Counted from the stretch's first letter, positions 16,532 to 25,498 are shown. The stretch: DNA of 64,000 bases from Muriiphilus sp048268845 (GCA_048268845.1 JBLWUQ010000005.1:152868-216867), one strand, 5' to 3'. The notes: generated from the sequence alone by a model not told the origin. Translations and numbers: made by a program.

Positions 16532-16744
16532 ATGCCGAAACGCTTTCGCCTCACCCGCCGCTTTCCGGTGGCGATGACCGAGGACGGCTACCGCCGCCTC
16601 AAACGCTTCGCCCAGGAGGCCGGACTGGACGAGGGCGAGGCGCTGTCCTTCCTGTTCGAGCATTTCGACAGCGTGACGGATGGCGAGGCGCTGGGGCATC
16701 GGCTGCGCCTGTTCAACTCGGAGCTCGAGGCGCGAAAACGCTGA
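16532..16744 (+). CDS. Small basic protein of unknown function
   Basis: A 70-residue protein starting at an ATG behind GGAGGG, 19 bp after the acyl-CoA dehydrogenase gene and presumably in its operon. It begins MPKRFRLTRRF and continues with RRLKRFAQEAGLDEGEALSFLFEH, an amphipathic helical pattern reminiscent of ribbon-helix-helix or small regulatory proteins. I do not recognise the family. Codon use matches its neighbours and the RBS is good, so it is likely a real gene. Confidence 0.65.
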   Translation: MPKRFRLTRRFPVAMTEDGYRRLKRFAQEAGLDEGEALSFLFEHFDSVTDGEALGHRLRLFNSELEARKR

Positions 16745-16773
16745 CCGCGGCGCGTGGTGAGAGGGCGGAATTT

Positions 16774-16794
16774 GAGTATTTGGGCCAAGATGAA
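16774..16794 (-). repeat. Dispersed intergenic repeat, copy 3 (inverted)
   Basis: Minus-strand copy of the core TTCATCTTGG...AAATACTC, located 29 bp after the 70-residue gene. With copy 4 at 16939-16958 in opposite orientation it brackets about 145 bp of spacer between the acyl-CoA dehydrogenase operon and the GST gene. No gene is visible in this 271-bp spacer. Confidence 0.7.
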
Positions 16795-16938
16795 GCACAA
16801 GAGGTCACCCCGCCCCCTCGGGCCGGTTTGCGCTGGCAGCGGGGGACGGGGCTTCACCTTGGGCGGTCATCGGCTCTCCAGCCTGTACCGCGATGCCAAC
16901 ATAGGCGCATTAACCTTAACGGCGCGTTACCGGCGCCC

Positions 16939-16995
16939 TTCATCTTGGTGAAATACTCCACGGGGGTCCGGGGGTGTGAAACCCCCGGCTCTGCG
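16939..16995 (+). repeat. Dispersed intergenic repeat with hairpin, copy 4
   Basis: The core TTCATCTTGGTGAAATACTC spans 16939-16958 and is followed by a CCGGGGGT/ACCCCCGG stem-loop. It ends about 20 bp before the GST start codon, so it lies in the leader of that gene, unlike copy 2, which follows a gene end. Confidence 0.7.
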
Positions 16996-17015
16996 GCAGC
17001 GAAGAAGAGGACGGC

Positions 17016-17651
17016 ATGAGTATCAAACTCCACTGCTTCGGCGAGAGCGGCAATGCCTACAAGGCGGCGCTGGCGCTGGAACTGGCGGGCATGGACTGGG
17101 AGCCGGTGTTCGTCGACTTCTTTCATGGCGGCACCCGCACGCCGGAGTTCCGTGCGTTGAACCCGATGGGCGAAGTGCCGGTGATGGTGGACGGCGATCT
17201 GGTGCTGACCCAGTCGGGCGTGATCCAGCAGTATGTGGCTGAAAAGACCGGCAAGTTCGGCGGGAAGGGTGCCGCCGAGGCGCGCGAGGTGTTGCGCTGG
17301 CAGTTCTGGGACAATCACAAGATGTCCTCGGTCGCCGGGCAGGTGCGGTTCCTGTCGAATTTCCTTCCCGAGGACAAGCGCCCGGCGGAGGTGATCGGCT
17401 TTCTGCGGGGACGGCTTGCAACCGCGTTCGAGGTGCTCGAGGACGAGCTTTCCACCCGCGACTGGCTGGTGGGCGATGGCATGACGATGGCCGACCTGTC
17501 GTGCTGCAGCTATCTCTACTACCCCGAGCCGTTCGGCTTTGCGCGCGCCGACTGGCCCGCGATCGACGCCTGGCTCACCCGTATTTCCGACACACCGGGG
17601 TGGCAGCATCCCTATGACCTGATGCCCGGATCGCCCGCCGACCGGGCCTGA
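17016..17651 (+). CDS. Glutathione S-transferase family protein
   Basis: A 211-residue cytosolic protein with an N-terminal thioredoxin-like domain (LHCFGESGNAYKAALALELA; the SGN Ser is in the catalytic position). The cis-Pro region is MGEVPVMVDGDLVLTQS. An all-helical C-terminal domain follows, with the N-capping motif VGDGMTMADLSCCSYL. Substrate is unknown. It lies 22 bp upstream of the thiolase gene in the beta-oxidation block, so it may be co-transcribed and deal with reactive enoyl or aldehyde products, which is inference. Confidence 0.9.
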   Translation: MSIKLHCFGESGNAYKAALALELAGMDWEPVFVDFFHGGTRTPEFRALNPMGEVPVMVDGDLVLTQSGVIQQYVAEKTGKFGGKGAAEAREVLRWQFWDNHKMSSVAGQVRFLSNFLPEDKRPAEVIGFLRGRLATAFEVLEDELSTRDWLVGDGMTMADLSCCSYLYYPEPFGFARADWPAIDAWLTRISDTPGWQHPYDLMPGSPADRA

Positions 17652-17673
17652 GCGACGACGAAAGGACGATGAC

Positions 17674-18879
17674 ATGACCGATGCCTATATCTTCGACGCC
17701 CTGCGCACCCCGCGCGGCAAGGGCAAGCCTGACGGCACCCTGCACGAGGTGCCCGCGGTGCGCCTGTCGGCGGGGGTGCTGAATGCGCTCAAGGCGCGCA
17801 ACAACCTCGAGGGCCATGCCGTCGAGGACGTGATCTGGGGCAACGTCACCCAGATCGGCGAACAGGGCGGCTGCCTTGCGCGCTCGGCAGTGCTGTATTC
17901 CGATCTCGACGAGCGTATCCCCGGCGTCTCCGTCAACCGCTTCTGCGCCAGTGGCCTCGAGGCCGTGAACATGGCCGCCAACCAGGTGCGCGGCGGGGCC
18001 GGGCAGGCCTTCATCGCCGGTGGTGTCGAGAGCATGAGCCGGGTGCCGATGGGCAGTGATGGCGGCGCGATTGCCGCCGATCCCTACCTGGCGATGAAGA
18101 CCTATTTCGTGCCGCAGGGGATTTCCTCGGACATCATCGCCACCAAGTTCGGGTTCAGCCGCGACGATGTCGATGCCTATGCCGTCGAAAGCCAGAAACG
18201 CGCCGCCGCCGCGCGGGATGCGGGGCGGTTCAAGTCCATCGTGCCGGTCAGGGACATCAACGGCCTGACCATTCTTGACCGTGACGAAATGATCCGCCCG
18301 ACCGACATGCAGGCGCTGGCCGCGCTGGGCCCCAGCTTCAAGGCGATGGGCGAGCAGATGCCGGGTTTCGATGCCGTGGCGCTGATGAAATACCCCGAGC
18401 TTGAGCGGATCGAGCATGTGCACCACGCCGGCAACTCCTCGGGCATCGCCGATGGCGCCGCTGCGGTTCTGATCGGCACCAGGGAATTCGGCGAGGCGCA
18501 CGGGCTGACGCCGCGCGCCCGGGTGCGTGCGACCAGCCGTGTCGGCACCGACCCGACGATCATGCTGACCGGCCCGGTTCCCGCGACCGAGCGCGTGCTG
18601 GCCGCTGCGGGCATGAAGATCGGCGACATCGACCTGTTCGAAGTCAACGAAGCCTTCGCCTCGGTCGTCCTGCGGTTCCTGACCTATTTCAACGCCGACC
18701 ACGACAAGACCAACGTGAACGGCGGCGCGATCGCGATGGGGCATCCCTTGGGTGCGACCGGGGCGATCATCCTGTCGACGCTGCTCGACGAGTTGGAGCG
18801 CTCGGGCAAGGAAGTGGGGCTGGCGACGCTCTGCATCGGCTCGGGCATGGGTGCCGCCACGATCATCGAACGGGTGTGA
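17674..18879 (+). CDS. Acetyl-CoA C-acyltransferase (thiolase, beta-oxidation)
   Basis: A 401-residue thiolase that cleaves 3-ketoacyl-CoA with CoA to acetyl-CoA and a shortened acyl-CoA. The acylated Cys lies in NRFCASGLEAVNM near residue 90. The His of GGAIAMGHPLGATGA is near 355 and the second Cys in TLCIGSGMGAA near 390. The pairing with the FadJ-like multienzyme 11 bp downstream is the usual FadA/FadB or FadI/FadJ arrangement. Confidence 0.95.
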   Translation: MTDAYIFDALRTPRGKGKPDGTLHEVPAVRLSAGVLNALKARNNLEGHAVEDVIWGNVTQIGEQGGCLARSAVLYSDLDERIPGVSVNRFCASGLEAVNMAANQVRGGAGQAFIAGGVESMSRVPMGSDGGAIAADPYLAMKTYFVPQGISSDIIATKFGFSRDDVDAYAVESQKRAAAARDAGRFKSIVPVRDINGLTILDRDEMIRPTDMQALAALGPSFKAMGEQMPGFDAVALMKYPELERIEHVHHAGNSSGIADGAAAVLIGTREFGEAHGLTPRARVRATSRVGTDPTIMLTGPVPATERVLAAAGMKIGDIDLFEVNEAFASVVLRFLTYFNADHDKTNVNGGAIAMGHPLGATGAIILSTLLDELERSGKEVGLATLCIGSGMGAATIIERV

Positions 18880-18890
18880 GGAGAGACGAC

Positions 18891-21092
18891 ATGACCGATT
18901 TTACCCTGAAAACCGACGCCGATGGCGTGGCCGTCATCACCTGGGATTGCCCGGACAAGTCGATGAACGTGATGAGTTTCGAGGCGCTGGGCGAGCTTGA
19001 GGCTTGTGTCGATCAGGCGCTGGCTGAGGACAACGTCAAGGGCATCGTGATCACCGCGGGCAAGGACAGTTTTGCCGGCGGGATGGATCTGAACGTGCTG
19101 GCCAAGCTGCGCGACGAGGCGGGGGACGACCCGGCCAGGGGCGTGTTCGACGGCGTGATGGACATGCACCGGCTGCTTCGCAAGATCGAGCTGGCCGGGA
19201 TGGACTTCAAGACCAAGAAGGGGGCCAAGCCCGTGGCCGCCGCCCTGCCCGGCACCGCGATGGGCATCGGTTATGAACTGGCGCTGGCGACGCACCGGAT
19301 CTTCATGGCCGACAATCCCAAGGCCAAGGTCGGGTTGCCCGAGATCATGGTCGGGCTGTTCCCCGGCGCGGGCGGCACGACGCGGCTGGTGCGCAAGATG
19401 GGCGCGATGGCGGCGGCGCCCTATCTGCTGGAGGGCAAGACGCTGGCCCCCGGCAAGGCGAAATCGGCCGGGCTGATCGACGAGGTGGTGGCGCCGGAGG
19501 CGCTGCTCGACGCCGCGAAAGCCTGGGTGCTAGCGGCAGGCGAGGCCGATCTGGTCAAGCCGTGGGACGCCAAGGGCTACAAGATGCCCGGCGGCACGCC
19601 CTATCATCCGGCGGGGTTTCAGACCTTCATCGGCGCCTCGGCGATGATCCTTGCCAAGACGCAAGGGGTTTTCCCGGCAGCCAAGGCGCTGCTCTCGGCG
19701 GTCTATGAAGGCGCGCTGGTGCCGTTCGATACCGCGCTCAGGGTCGAGGCGCGCTGGTTCACCTCCGTTGTGCTGAACCCGGTGTCGGGCGCGATGATCC
19801 GGTCCCTGTTCATCAACAAGAGCGCGCTGGAAAAAGGGGCCGTGCGGCCCGAAGGCGTGGCCGATCAGCGGGTCAGGAAGGTGGGCGTGCTGGGCGCGGG
19901 CATGATGGGCGCGGGCATCGCGCTGGTCTCGGCGATGGCCGGGATCGAGGTGGTGCTGCTGGATCAGGATCAGGCCGCCGCCGACCGGGGCAAGGCCTAT
20001 ACCGAAAGCTACATGGACAAGGGCATCTCGCGCGGGAAAGCAACGCCCGAGAAGAAAGCGGCGGCGCTGGCGCTGATCACCGCGACGACGGATTACGCGG
20101 CGCTCAAGGGCTGCGATCTGATCGTCGAGGCGGTGTTCGAGGACCCCAAGGTCAAGGCCGAGGTGACGCAGGCGGTGGAGAAGGTCATCGGCGAGGATTG
20201 CATCTTCGCCACCAACACCTCGACCCTGCCGATCACCGAGCTTGCCAAGGCCTCGAAACGCCCCGAGCAGTTCATCGGCATTCACTTCTTCTCGCCGGTC
20301 GAGCGCATGGCGCTGGTCGAGATCATCAAGGGCAAGCAGACCGGCGACCGCGCCGTGGCCAAGGCGCTCGATTTCGCGCGCCAGATCCGCAAGACGCCCA
20401 TCGTGGTGAACGACGCGCGGTTCTTCTATGCCAACCGCTGCATCATTCCCTACATCAACGAGGGCGTGCGCATGGTCGGTGAAGGCGTCACGCCGGCGCT
20501 GGTCGATAACGCCGCGAAACTGCTGGGCTTTCCGGTGGGGCCGCTGCAACTGATCGACGAGACCTCGATCGACCTGGGCGTCAAGATCGCCAGGGCGACA
20601 AAGGCGGCGATGGGCGATGCCTACCCCGATGACGCGGTGGACGAAGTGATCTTCTGGATGGCCGATCAGGGCCGGATGGGGCGCAAGGCCAAGGCGGGGT
20701 TCTACGACTACGACGACAAGGGCAAGCGTCTGGGCTACTGGCCGGGGCTGGCGGCACAATACCCGGTGCGCGAGGATCAGCCTGACCTGAGCGAGGTGCA
20801 GCACCGGCTGATGATGGCGCAGGTGCTGGAGGCGGTGCGGGCGTTGGAGGATGGGGTGCTGACCGACATCCGCGAAGGCGATGTCGGCGCGATCCTCGGC
20901 TGGGGCTTCGCGCCGTGGTCGGGCGGGCCGTTCTCATGGCTCGACATGATCGGGGCCGGGAAGGCGGTGGAGATCTGCGACGGGCTGACAAAGGCGTTCG
21001 GCGCGCGGTTCACCACGCCGGACCTGCTGCGCGACATGGCCGCGAAGGGCGAGACGTTCTATGGCCGCTTCGCCCCGGCGGCGGCGGCCTGA
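18891..21092 (+). CDS. FadJ/FadB-like multienzyme: enoyl-CoA hydratase / 3-hydroxyacyl-CoA dehydrogenase
   Basis: A 733-residue bifunctional beta-oxidation protein. Residues 1-190 form the crotonase domain (SFAGGMDLNVL, PGTAMGIGYELALATHR). Near residue 325 the NAD-binding Rossmann motif VGVLGAGMMGAGIA opens the hydroxyacyl-CoA dehydrogenase domain, with the catalytic-His segment IGIHFFSPVERM near 460. Two C-terminal helical domains follow (ARFFYANRCIIPYINEG, DMIGAGKAVEIC). The ATG at 18891 follows a GAGGAGAG sequence. It ends the block, and a strong hairpin terminator lies just after it. Confidence 0.95.
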   Translation: MTDFTLKTDADGVAVITWDCPDKSMNVMSFEALGELEACVDQALAEDNVKGIVITAGKDSFAGGMDLNVLAKLRDEAGDDPARGVFDGVMDMHRLLRKIELAGMDFKTKKGAKPVAAALPGTAMGIGYELALATHRIFMADNPKAKVGLPEIMVGLFPGAGGTTRLVRKMGAMAAAPYLLEGKTLAPGKAKSAGLIDEVVAPEALLDAAKAWVLAAGEADLVKPWDAKGYKMPGGTPYHPAGFQTFIGASAMILAKTQGVFPAAKALLSAVYEGALVPFDTALRVEARWFTSVVLNPVSGAMIRSLFINKSALEKGAVRPEGVADQRVRKVGVLGAGMMGAGIALVSAMAGIEVVLLDQDQAAADRGKAYTESYMDKGISRGKATPEKKAAALALITATTDYAALKGCDLIVEAVFEDPKVKAEVTQAVEKVIGEDCIFATNTSTLPITELAKASKRPEQFIGIHFFSPVERMALVEIIKGKQTGDRAVAKALDFARQIRKTPIVVNDARFFYANRCIIPYINEGVRMVGEGVTPALVDNAAKLLGFPVGPLQLIDETSIDLGVKIARATKAAMGDAYPDDAVDEVIFWMADQGRMGRKAKAGFYDYDDKGKRLGYWPGLAAQYPVREDQPDLSEVQHRLMMAQVLEAVRALEDGVLTDIREGDVGAILGWGFAPWSGGPFSWLDMIGAGKAVEICDGLTKAFGARFTTPDLLRDMAAKGETFYGRFAPAAAA

Positions 21093-21114
21093 GCCGGGTT
21101 TCCGAACAAGGAGA

Positions 21115-21136
21115 GGGGCGCTGCGGCGCCCCTTTT
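21115..21136 (+). terminator. Rho-independent terminator after beta-oxidation block
   Basis: A perfect GGGGCGC / GCGCCCC stem with a 4-nt TGCG loop is followed directly by TTTT, 22 bp after the FadJ-like stop codon. Confidence 0.85.
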
Positions 21137-21232
21137 CACATCCGCGCGAGGCCCACGGCCTGACCGGAACATATTCGTATCCGTGCGAGCGTTTTTCTGA
21201 CAACAAGCGCGGGTAACCCGAAAGGACCCCCG

Positions 21233-21808
21233 ATGCCCGCAAGCCCCCGACACCTGACAGCCCTTGCCGTCGCTCTGGCCCTGCTGGCGCCCGCCGCCAC
21301 GGCGCAGATGATGCACCCCGGCGGCATGTTCGGCGCGCATCACGGCGCCGATGGCTCCGGGCATGACGAGATGATCATGCCGGGCCTGCGCGGGCTGAAT
21401 GCAACGCCCGAGGAAAGCGCGGAGCTTGCCACGCTGTTTCGGCATTTCGAGACCCTCACCCGCGAGGTCGAAAACCTTCCCGACGGTATCCGCACCGTGA
21501 CTCGCTCGTCGGATGAGGCGGTGATGGAGGTTCTGATCAGCCATGTCGTCGGCATGATCGGCCGGGTCGAGGCGGGCGACGATCCGCAGATCTTCATCCA
21601 GAGCCCGACGCTCGACATCTTTTTCGTCCGGGGCGACGGCATCGAGACCGAGATCGACATCTCCGACGCGGGCATCGTGGTGGTGCAGACCAGTGCCGAT
21701 CCGGAACTGGTCGCGGCACTGCACCTTCACGCCGCTGAAGTCTCCGACATGGCCGCGCGCGGCATGGACGCGGTGCACGACATGATGATGCAGCGGGCGG
21801 GGAACTGA
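21233..21808 (+). CDS. Secreted His/Met-rich protein of unknown function
   Basis: A 191-residue protein with an N-terminal signal peptide (LTALAVALALLAPAATAQ). A His- and Met-rich segment follows (MMHPGGMFGAHHGADGSGHDEMIM) in which closely spaced His and Met residues could bind a metal such as copper. The rest is acidic, with VMEVLISHVVGMIGRVEAGDDP and DIFFVRGDGIETEIDISD. It ends with alternating Met and His (MDAVHDMMMQ). I do not assign a family. It stands alone between the terminator and the convergent hisD gene. Confidence 0.72.
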   Translation: MPASPRHLTALAVALALLAPAATAQMMHPGGMFGAHHGADGSGHDEMIMPGLRGLNATPEESAELATLFRHFETLTREVENLPDGIRTVTRSSDEAVMEVLISHVVGMIGRVEAGDDPQIFIQSPTLDIFFVRGDGIETEIDISDAGIVVVQTSADPELVAALHLHAAEVSDMAARGMDAVHDMMMQRAGN

Positions 21809-21816
21809 GGCCCGCC

Positions 21817-23121
21817 CTACCCTTCGTTCAGCCGGTCCAGCCTTGCGCGCACCGACAGCCCGTGCGCCTCGAGGCCCTCCGATTTCGCCAGCACTTCCGC
21901 CGCCGGACCGATGGCCTTCAATGCCTCGGGGGACATCTTCGCGATGGTGGTCCGCTTGAGGAAATCGAGCACCGACAAGCCCGACGAGAACCGGGCCGAG
22001 CGCGCGGTGGGCAGGACGTGGTTGGGGCCGCCCACATAGTCGCCGATCGCCTCGGGGGTGAAGCTGCCAAGGAAGATCGCGCCGGCATGGCTGATCCTGT
22101 CCGCCAGCGCCTCGGGGTCGGCGGTGCAGATTTCCAGGTGCTCGGGGGCGATCCGGTCGGCCAATGCGGCCGCCTCGTCCATGTCGCGCACCGTGATGAC
22201 CGCGCCGAAGTCGCGCCAGCTTGCGCCCGCGATGGCGCGCCGCTCCAGCGTTTCGAGGCGCTTGGCGACCGCATCGGCCACCGCCTGCCCGAAGGCGGCG
22301 TCGTCGGTGATCAGGATGGCCTGCGCGCTTTCATCGTGTTCGGCCTGGCTCATCAGGTCGAGCGCCAGAAAATCCGGGTCATTGTCGCGATCCGCGATCA
22401 CCAGAATCTCGGACGGCCCGGCGATCATGTCGATGCCGACCTTGCCGAACACCCGGCGCTTGGCGGCGGCGACATAGGCATTGCCCGGCCCGGTGATCTT
22501 GTCGACCGGCGCGATGGTCTCGGTGCCGTAGGCCAGCGCGGCAATCGCCTGCGCGCCGCCGATGCGGTAGACCTCATCGACCCCGGCGATCCGCGCGGCC
22601 AGCAAGACCAGAGGGTTCACCACGCCATCCGGCGTCGGCACCGTGACCGCCAGACGGCCGACCCCGGCGACCTTGGCCGGGACGGCATTCATCAACACAC
22701 TCGACGGATAGGAGGCCAGCCCGCCCGGCACGTAAAGCCCCGCCGCCGAGACCGGCGTCCAGCGCCAGCCCAGCGTGGCGCCGTCGGGGTCGGTCCAACG
22801 CGCGTCTTCCGGCATCTGGCGGACGTGATAGGCGCGGATGCGCTCGGCGGCCAGTTCCAGCGCGTCGCGTTCGGCGGCGGGGACGCGGGCACACTCGGCC
22901 TCGATCTCTGCGGGGCTGAACGCCATGGTCTCGGGCGTCAGCTCCAACCGGTCGAATTTCGCGGTCAGCTCGATCACCGCCGCATCGCCACGCGCGCGCA
23001 CATCGGCGATGATCGCGGCGACGGTGGCGTCCACGTCCGGGCTGTCCTCGCGCTTCATGCCCAGAAGGGCGGTGAATGCGGCCTCGAACCCGGCGTCGGT
23101 GGTGGAGAGGAACTGGGGCAT
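21817..23121 (-). CDS. hisD: Histidinol dehydrogenase
   Basis: A 434-residue zinc enzyme that oxidises L-histidinol to L-histidine in two NAD-dependent steps. Conserved elements are YVPGGLASYPSSVLMNAVPA near residue 130, GPGNAYVAAAKR, DMIAGPSEILVIAD, LMSQAEHDESAQA with the zinc-binding Gln and His, and APEHLEI. It is the last gene of a minus-strand operon murA-DUF2948-small membrane protein-hisD, an arrangement I associate with Rhodobacterales. Confidence 0.96.
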   Translation of the reverse strand: MPQFLSTTDAGFEAAFTALLGMKREDSPDVDATVAAIIADVRARGDAAVIELTAKFDRLELTPETMAFSPAEIEAECARVPAAERDALELAAERIRAYHVRQMPEDARWTDPDGATLGWRWTPVSAAGLYVPGGLASYPSSVLMNAVPAKVAGVGRLAVTVPTPDGVVNPLVLLAARIAGVDEVYRIGGAQAIAALAYGTETIAPVDKITGPGNAYVAAAKRRVFGKVGIDMIAGPSEILVIADRDNDPDFLALDLMSQAEHDESAQAILITDDAAFGQAVADAVAKRLETLERRAIAGASWRDFGAVITVRDMDEAAALADRIAPEHLEICTADPEALADRISHAGAIFLGSFTPEAIGDYVGGPNHVLPTARSARFSSGLSVLDFLKRTTIAKMSPEALKAIGPAAEVLAKSEGLEAHGLSVRARLDRLNEG

Positions 23122-23150
23122 CGGGGGCTCCGTGACTTCTGGGCGGCGCC

Positions 23151-23279
23151 CTAGTCCGAGACGGCGGGCGGCGCGGTGATCGGGTCGGTCTCGAGATAGG
23201 GCAGCGCGATCCGAAGCGCGAGCACCGCGCAGGCGGCCAGAATTGCCGTCACCACGATGTTGCGCCAGGTGCTGTTCAT
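23151..23279 (-). CDS. Small single-pass membrane protein
   Basis: A 42-residue protein: MNSTWRN, then a hydrophobic helix IVVTAILAACAVLALRIALP, then an acidic Pro-rich tail ending AVSD. The start ATG overlaps the TGA of the DUF2948 gene (ATGA, 23276-23279) and the stop lies 29 bp before hisD. That spacing makes it part of the coupled operon rather than a chance open frame. Function is unknown; single-pass proteins of this size often act as membrane-bound small regulators or assembly factors. Confidence 0.7.
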   Translation of the reverse strand: MNSTWRNIVVTAILAACAVLALRIALPYLETDPITAPPAVSD

Positions 23280-23755
23280 TCGGGGTGACGGGGCGCCTGT
23301 CTCGACGGCGCGATATAGGGACGGGTCACATCCTGCAACGCGACCTCGAGCGCCTCGACCTCAAGCGCGATGGCCCCGTCGCCCGCCAGTGTCAGCATCA
23401 GGCGCCCGGTGCCGTCCTCGCCCGGCTCGAAGGCGATGGACAAAAGCGATAATACCATGTCCTTTTCGCCACGATCGAGGCCCTGACTTTGCACTTTCAG
23501 AACATCCGACACGGCCAGCACCGATTGCACCCGTTCCACCGGCCGCTTGCGCCGCCCCGCGGTTTCGGCGTCTTCCCAGCGAAAGCGGTTGATCAGGATC
23601 GCGAATTGCCGCCGCTTCGGGCGCCATTGCATCTCGGTGATCGGGAACACCGCGTCCTGCGCCAGCGCCGACACCACGGCCAGATCGTCGGCATCCAGCG
23701 CGATCAGCCTCAGCGGCGTGTCGCCGCCATCCTCGAAACGTGCATCTTTGGTCAT
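23276..23755 (-). CDS. DUF2948 family protein
   Basis: A 159-residue cytosolic protein of the alphaproteobacterial DUF2948 family, recognised from PLRLIALDADDLAVVSALAQ, the AVFPITEMQWRPKRRQFAIL core and the late LEVEALEVALQDVTRPY. Function is not established. It overlaps murA by 4 bp upstream and the small membrane protein by 4 bp downstream, so its translation is tied to both. Placement between peptidoglycan and histidine biosynthesis genes is conserved in relatives, as far as I recall. Confidence 0.88.
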   Translation of the reverse strand: MTKDARFEDGGDTPLRLIALDADDLAVVSALAQDAVFPITEMQWRPKRRQFAILINRFRWEDAETAGRRKRPVERVQSVLAVSDVLKVQSQGLDRGEKDMVLSLLSIAFEPGEDGTGRLMLTLAGDGAIALEVEALEVALQDVTRPYIAPSRQAPRHPE

Positions 23756-25020
23756 TGCGCCCTCACTCGCTCGATCCGGGCTCCGACACCCGAGAGCTTG
23801 CGAACCACATGTTCATAGCCGCGGTCAAGGTGATAGACCCGGCTGACCACGGTCTCACCTTCGGCTGCAAGCCCGGCAAGGATCAAGCTGACCGATGCGC
23901 GCAGGTCGGTGGCCATCACCGGCGCGCCTTTCAGCCGTGCGACGCCGGTGACACGCGCGGTGCCGCCATGCACCTCGATATCCGCACCCATCCGCACCAG
24001 TTCGGGCGCATGCATGAAGCGGTTCTCGAAGATCGTCTCGTGCAATTGGCTGACCCCGTCGGCGGTCGTGAGCATCGCCATCATCTGCGCCTGAAGGTCG
24101 GTCGGGAACCCCGGATAGGGCGCGGTCGTGACGTCGACGGCACGCAGCCGGCCGTTCTTGCGCGACACCTTGAGGCCGCGGGCGGTTTCCTCGACCTCGA
24201 CCCCGGCCTCGCGCAGCTTGTCGACGAAGCTCTGCACCAGATCGAGCCGCCCGCCGAGACATTCGACCTCGCCCCCGGCGATCGCGGGGGCCAGCATGTA
24301 GGTGCCAAGCTCGATCCGGTCGGTCACCACCCGGTGCGTGGCCCCATGCAGCCGGTCGACGCCCTGAACCTCGATGCGGGAGGTGCCCTCGCCCTCGATC
24401 TGGGCGCCCATGGCGCGCAGGCAGCGGGCCAGATCGACGATCTCGGGCTCGCGTGCGGCGTTGTCGATCACGGTGGTGCCCTTGGCCAGCGTCGATGCCA
24501 TCAGGATGTTCTCGGTCGCGCCGACGGACGGAAAACGCAGCGCGATCATCGCGCCTTTCAGCCCGCCCGGCGCCTTGGCGTGCAGATAGCCGTCGCGCAA
24601 CTCGATCTGCGCGCCCATCGCCTCGAGCCCGTCCTGATGCAGGTCCATCGGCCGCGCGCCGATGGCGCAGCCGCCGGGCAGCGAGACCTCGGCATGGCCG
24701 AACCGCGCCAGCAGCGGACCAAGCACGAGGTTGGAGGCACGCATCTTGCGCACGATCTCGTAGTCCGCGCGGCTGGAGGTCAGATCGTGGCTCGACAGCG
24801 CCAGCACCTGCCCGTCCTGCAGGCTGCTCACCTCGGCCCCGAGCGAGTCCAGCAGCGTCGCCATCGTCTTGATGTCCGACAGGCGCGGCGCGTTGGTCAG
24901 GGTCAGCGGCTCCTCCGACAACAGCGTTGCCGGCATCAGCGCAAGGCAGGCGTTCTTTGCCCCGGCAATCGGGATTTCGCCCTTCAAGGGGCCATTGCCC
25001 GTCACCATGATGGAATCCAT
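23752..25020 (-). CDS. murA: UDP-N-acetylglucosamine 1-carboxyvinyltransferase
   Basis: A 422-residue EPT-type enzyme that transfers enolpyruvate from PEP to UDP-GlcNAc, the first committed step of peptidoglycan synthesis. The catalytic loop LPGGCAIGARPMDLH (Cys near residue 118) has the Cys targeted by fosfomycin. The N-terminal NGPLKGEIPIAGAKNACLAL and late PYPGFPTDLQAQMMA are canonical. It starts 10 bp after the stop of a 56-residue basic protein gene and overlaps DUF2948 by 4 bp. Confidence 0.97.
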   Translation of the reverse strand: MDSIMVTGNGPLKGEIPIAGAKNACLALMPATLLSEEPLTLTNAPRLSDIKTMATLLDSLGAEVSSLQDGQVLALSSHDLTSSRADYEIVRKMRASNLVLGPLLARFGHAEVSLPGGCAIGARPMDLHQDGLEAMGAQIELRDGYLHAKAPGGLKGAMIALRFPSVGATENILMASTLAKGTTVIDNAAREPEIVDLARCLRAMGAQIEGEGTSRIEVQGVDRLHGATHRVVTDRIELGTYMLAPAIAGGEVECLGGRLDLVQSFVDKLREAGVEVEETARGLKVSRKNGRLRAVDVTTAPYPGFPTDLQAQMMAMLTTADGVSQLHETIFENRFMHAPELVRMGADIEVHGGTARVTGVARLKGAPVMATDLRASVSLILAGLAAEGETVVSRVYHLDRGYEHVVRKLSGVGARIERVRAQ

Positions 25021-25030
25021 GCTCGCCTCG

Positions 25031-25201
25031 CTATTTTTCGGTTTTCGCGGTCGCGTCGTCGTCCGGTTTCGCCACCCGCGCCTTGGCCTGCGCCTTGCGC
25101 CGCGCCATGTTCGCCTTCAGGGCCGCTTTCAGACGATCCGCCCGCGCCGCCGCTTCGGCGGACACCGGTTTGGGGCTGTCGGAGGCGGATTTTCGGCTCA
25201 T
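25031..25201 (-). CDS. Small highly basic protein
   Basis: A 56-residue Lys/Arg/Ala-rich protein (contains RLKAALKANMARRKAQ) with an acidic tail ending ATAKTEK. Composition suggests a helical nucleic-acid-binding or ribosome-associated peptide, but I recognise no family. The stop is 10 bp before the murA start on the same strand, so it probably leads the murA operon. The lack of alternative explanations for this 171-bp open frame and its short spacing support it as a gene. Confidence 0.6.
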   Translation of the reverse strand: MSRKSASDSPKPVSAEAAARADRLKAALKANMARRKAQAKARVAKPDDDATAKTEK

Positions 25202-25380
25202 GGCGCCCTCTCTACCCCAGCCCGGATTGAGCGTCCAGATTGCGCTTGCACCCTCGGCGGTTTCGATCTAATCAGCCGCCCACGGTTCGGCGCTTTCTTC
25301 CCGAGCAAGGCGCGGCTTCGGCAAGACGCGGCTTTTCGGGGGTGAGGTGTTTGAAACAAAAGGGCTTTCCCAGAGCCCGC

Positions 25381-25409
25381 TTGCATCGGAGCAACGTCCG
25401 GGCTAGCTA
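25381..25409 (+). promoter_or_regulatory. Candidate promoter of tRNA-Thr
   Basis: TTGCAT (25381-25386) and TAGCTA (25404-25409) are separated by 17 bp. The predicted start near 25416 gives a leader of only about 8 nt before the mature tRNA. Confidence 0.5.
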
Positions 25410-25423
25410 TCTGGAAAAGGTAG

Positions 25424-25498
<75 letters not shown>

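Noticed and set aside
14716..16554. Minus-strand open frame of about 610 codons opposite the acyl-CoA dehydrogenase
   Set aside because: Low-complexity translation and complete overlap with a well-supported gene.
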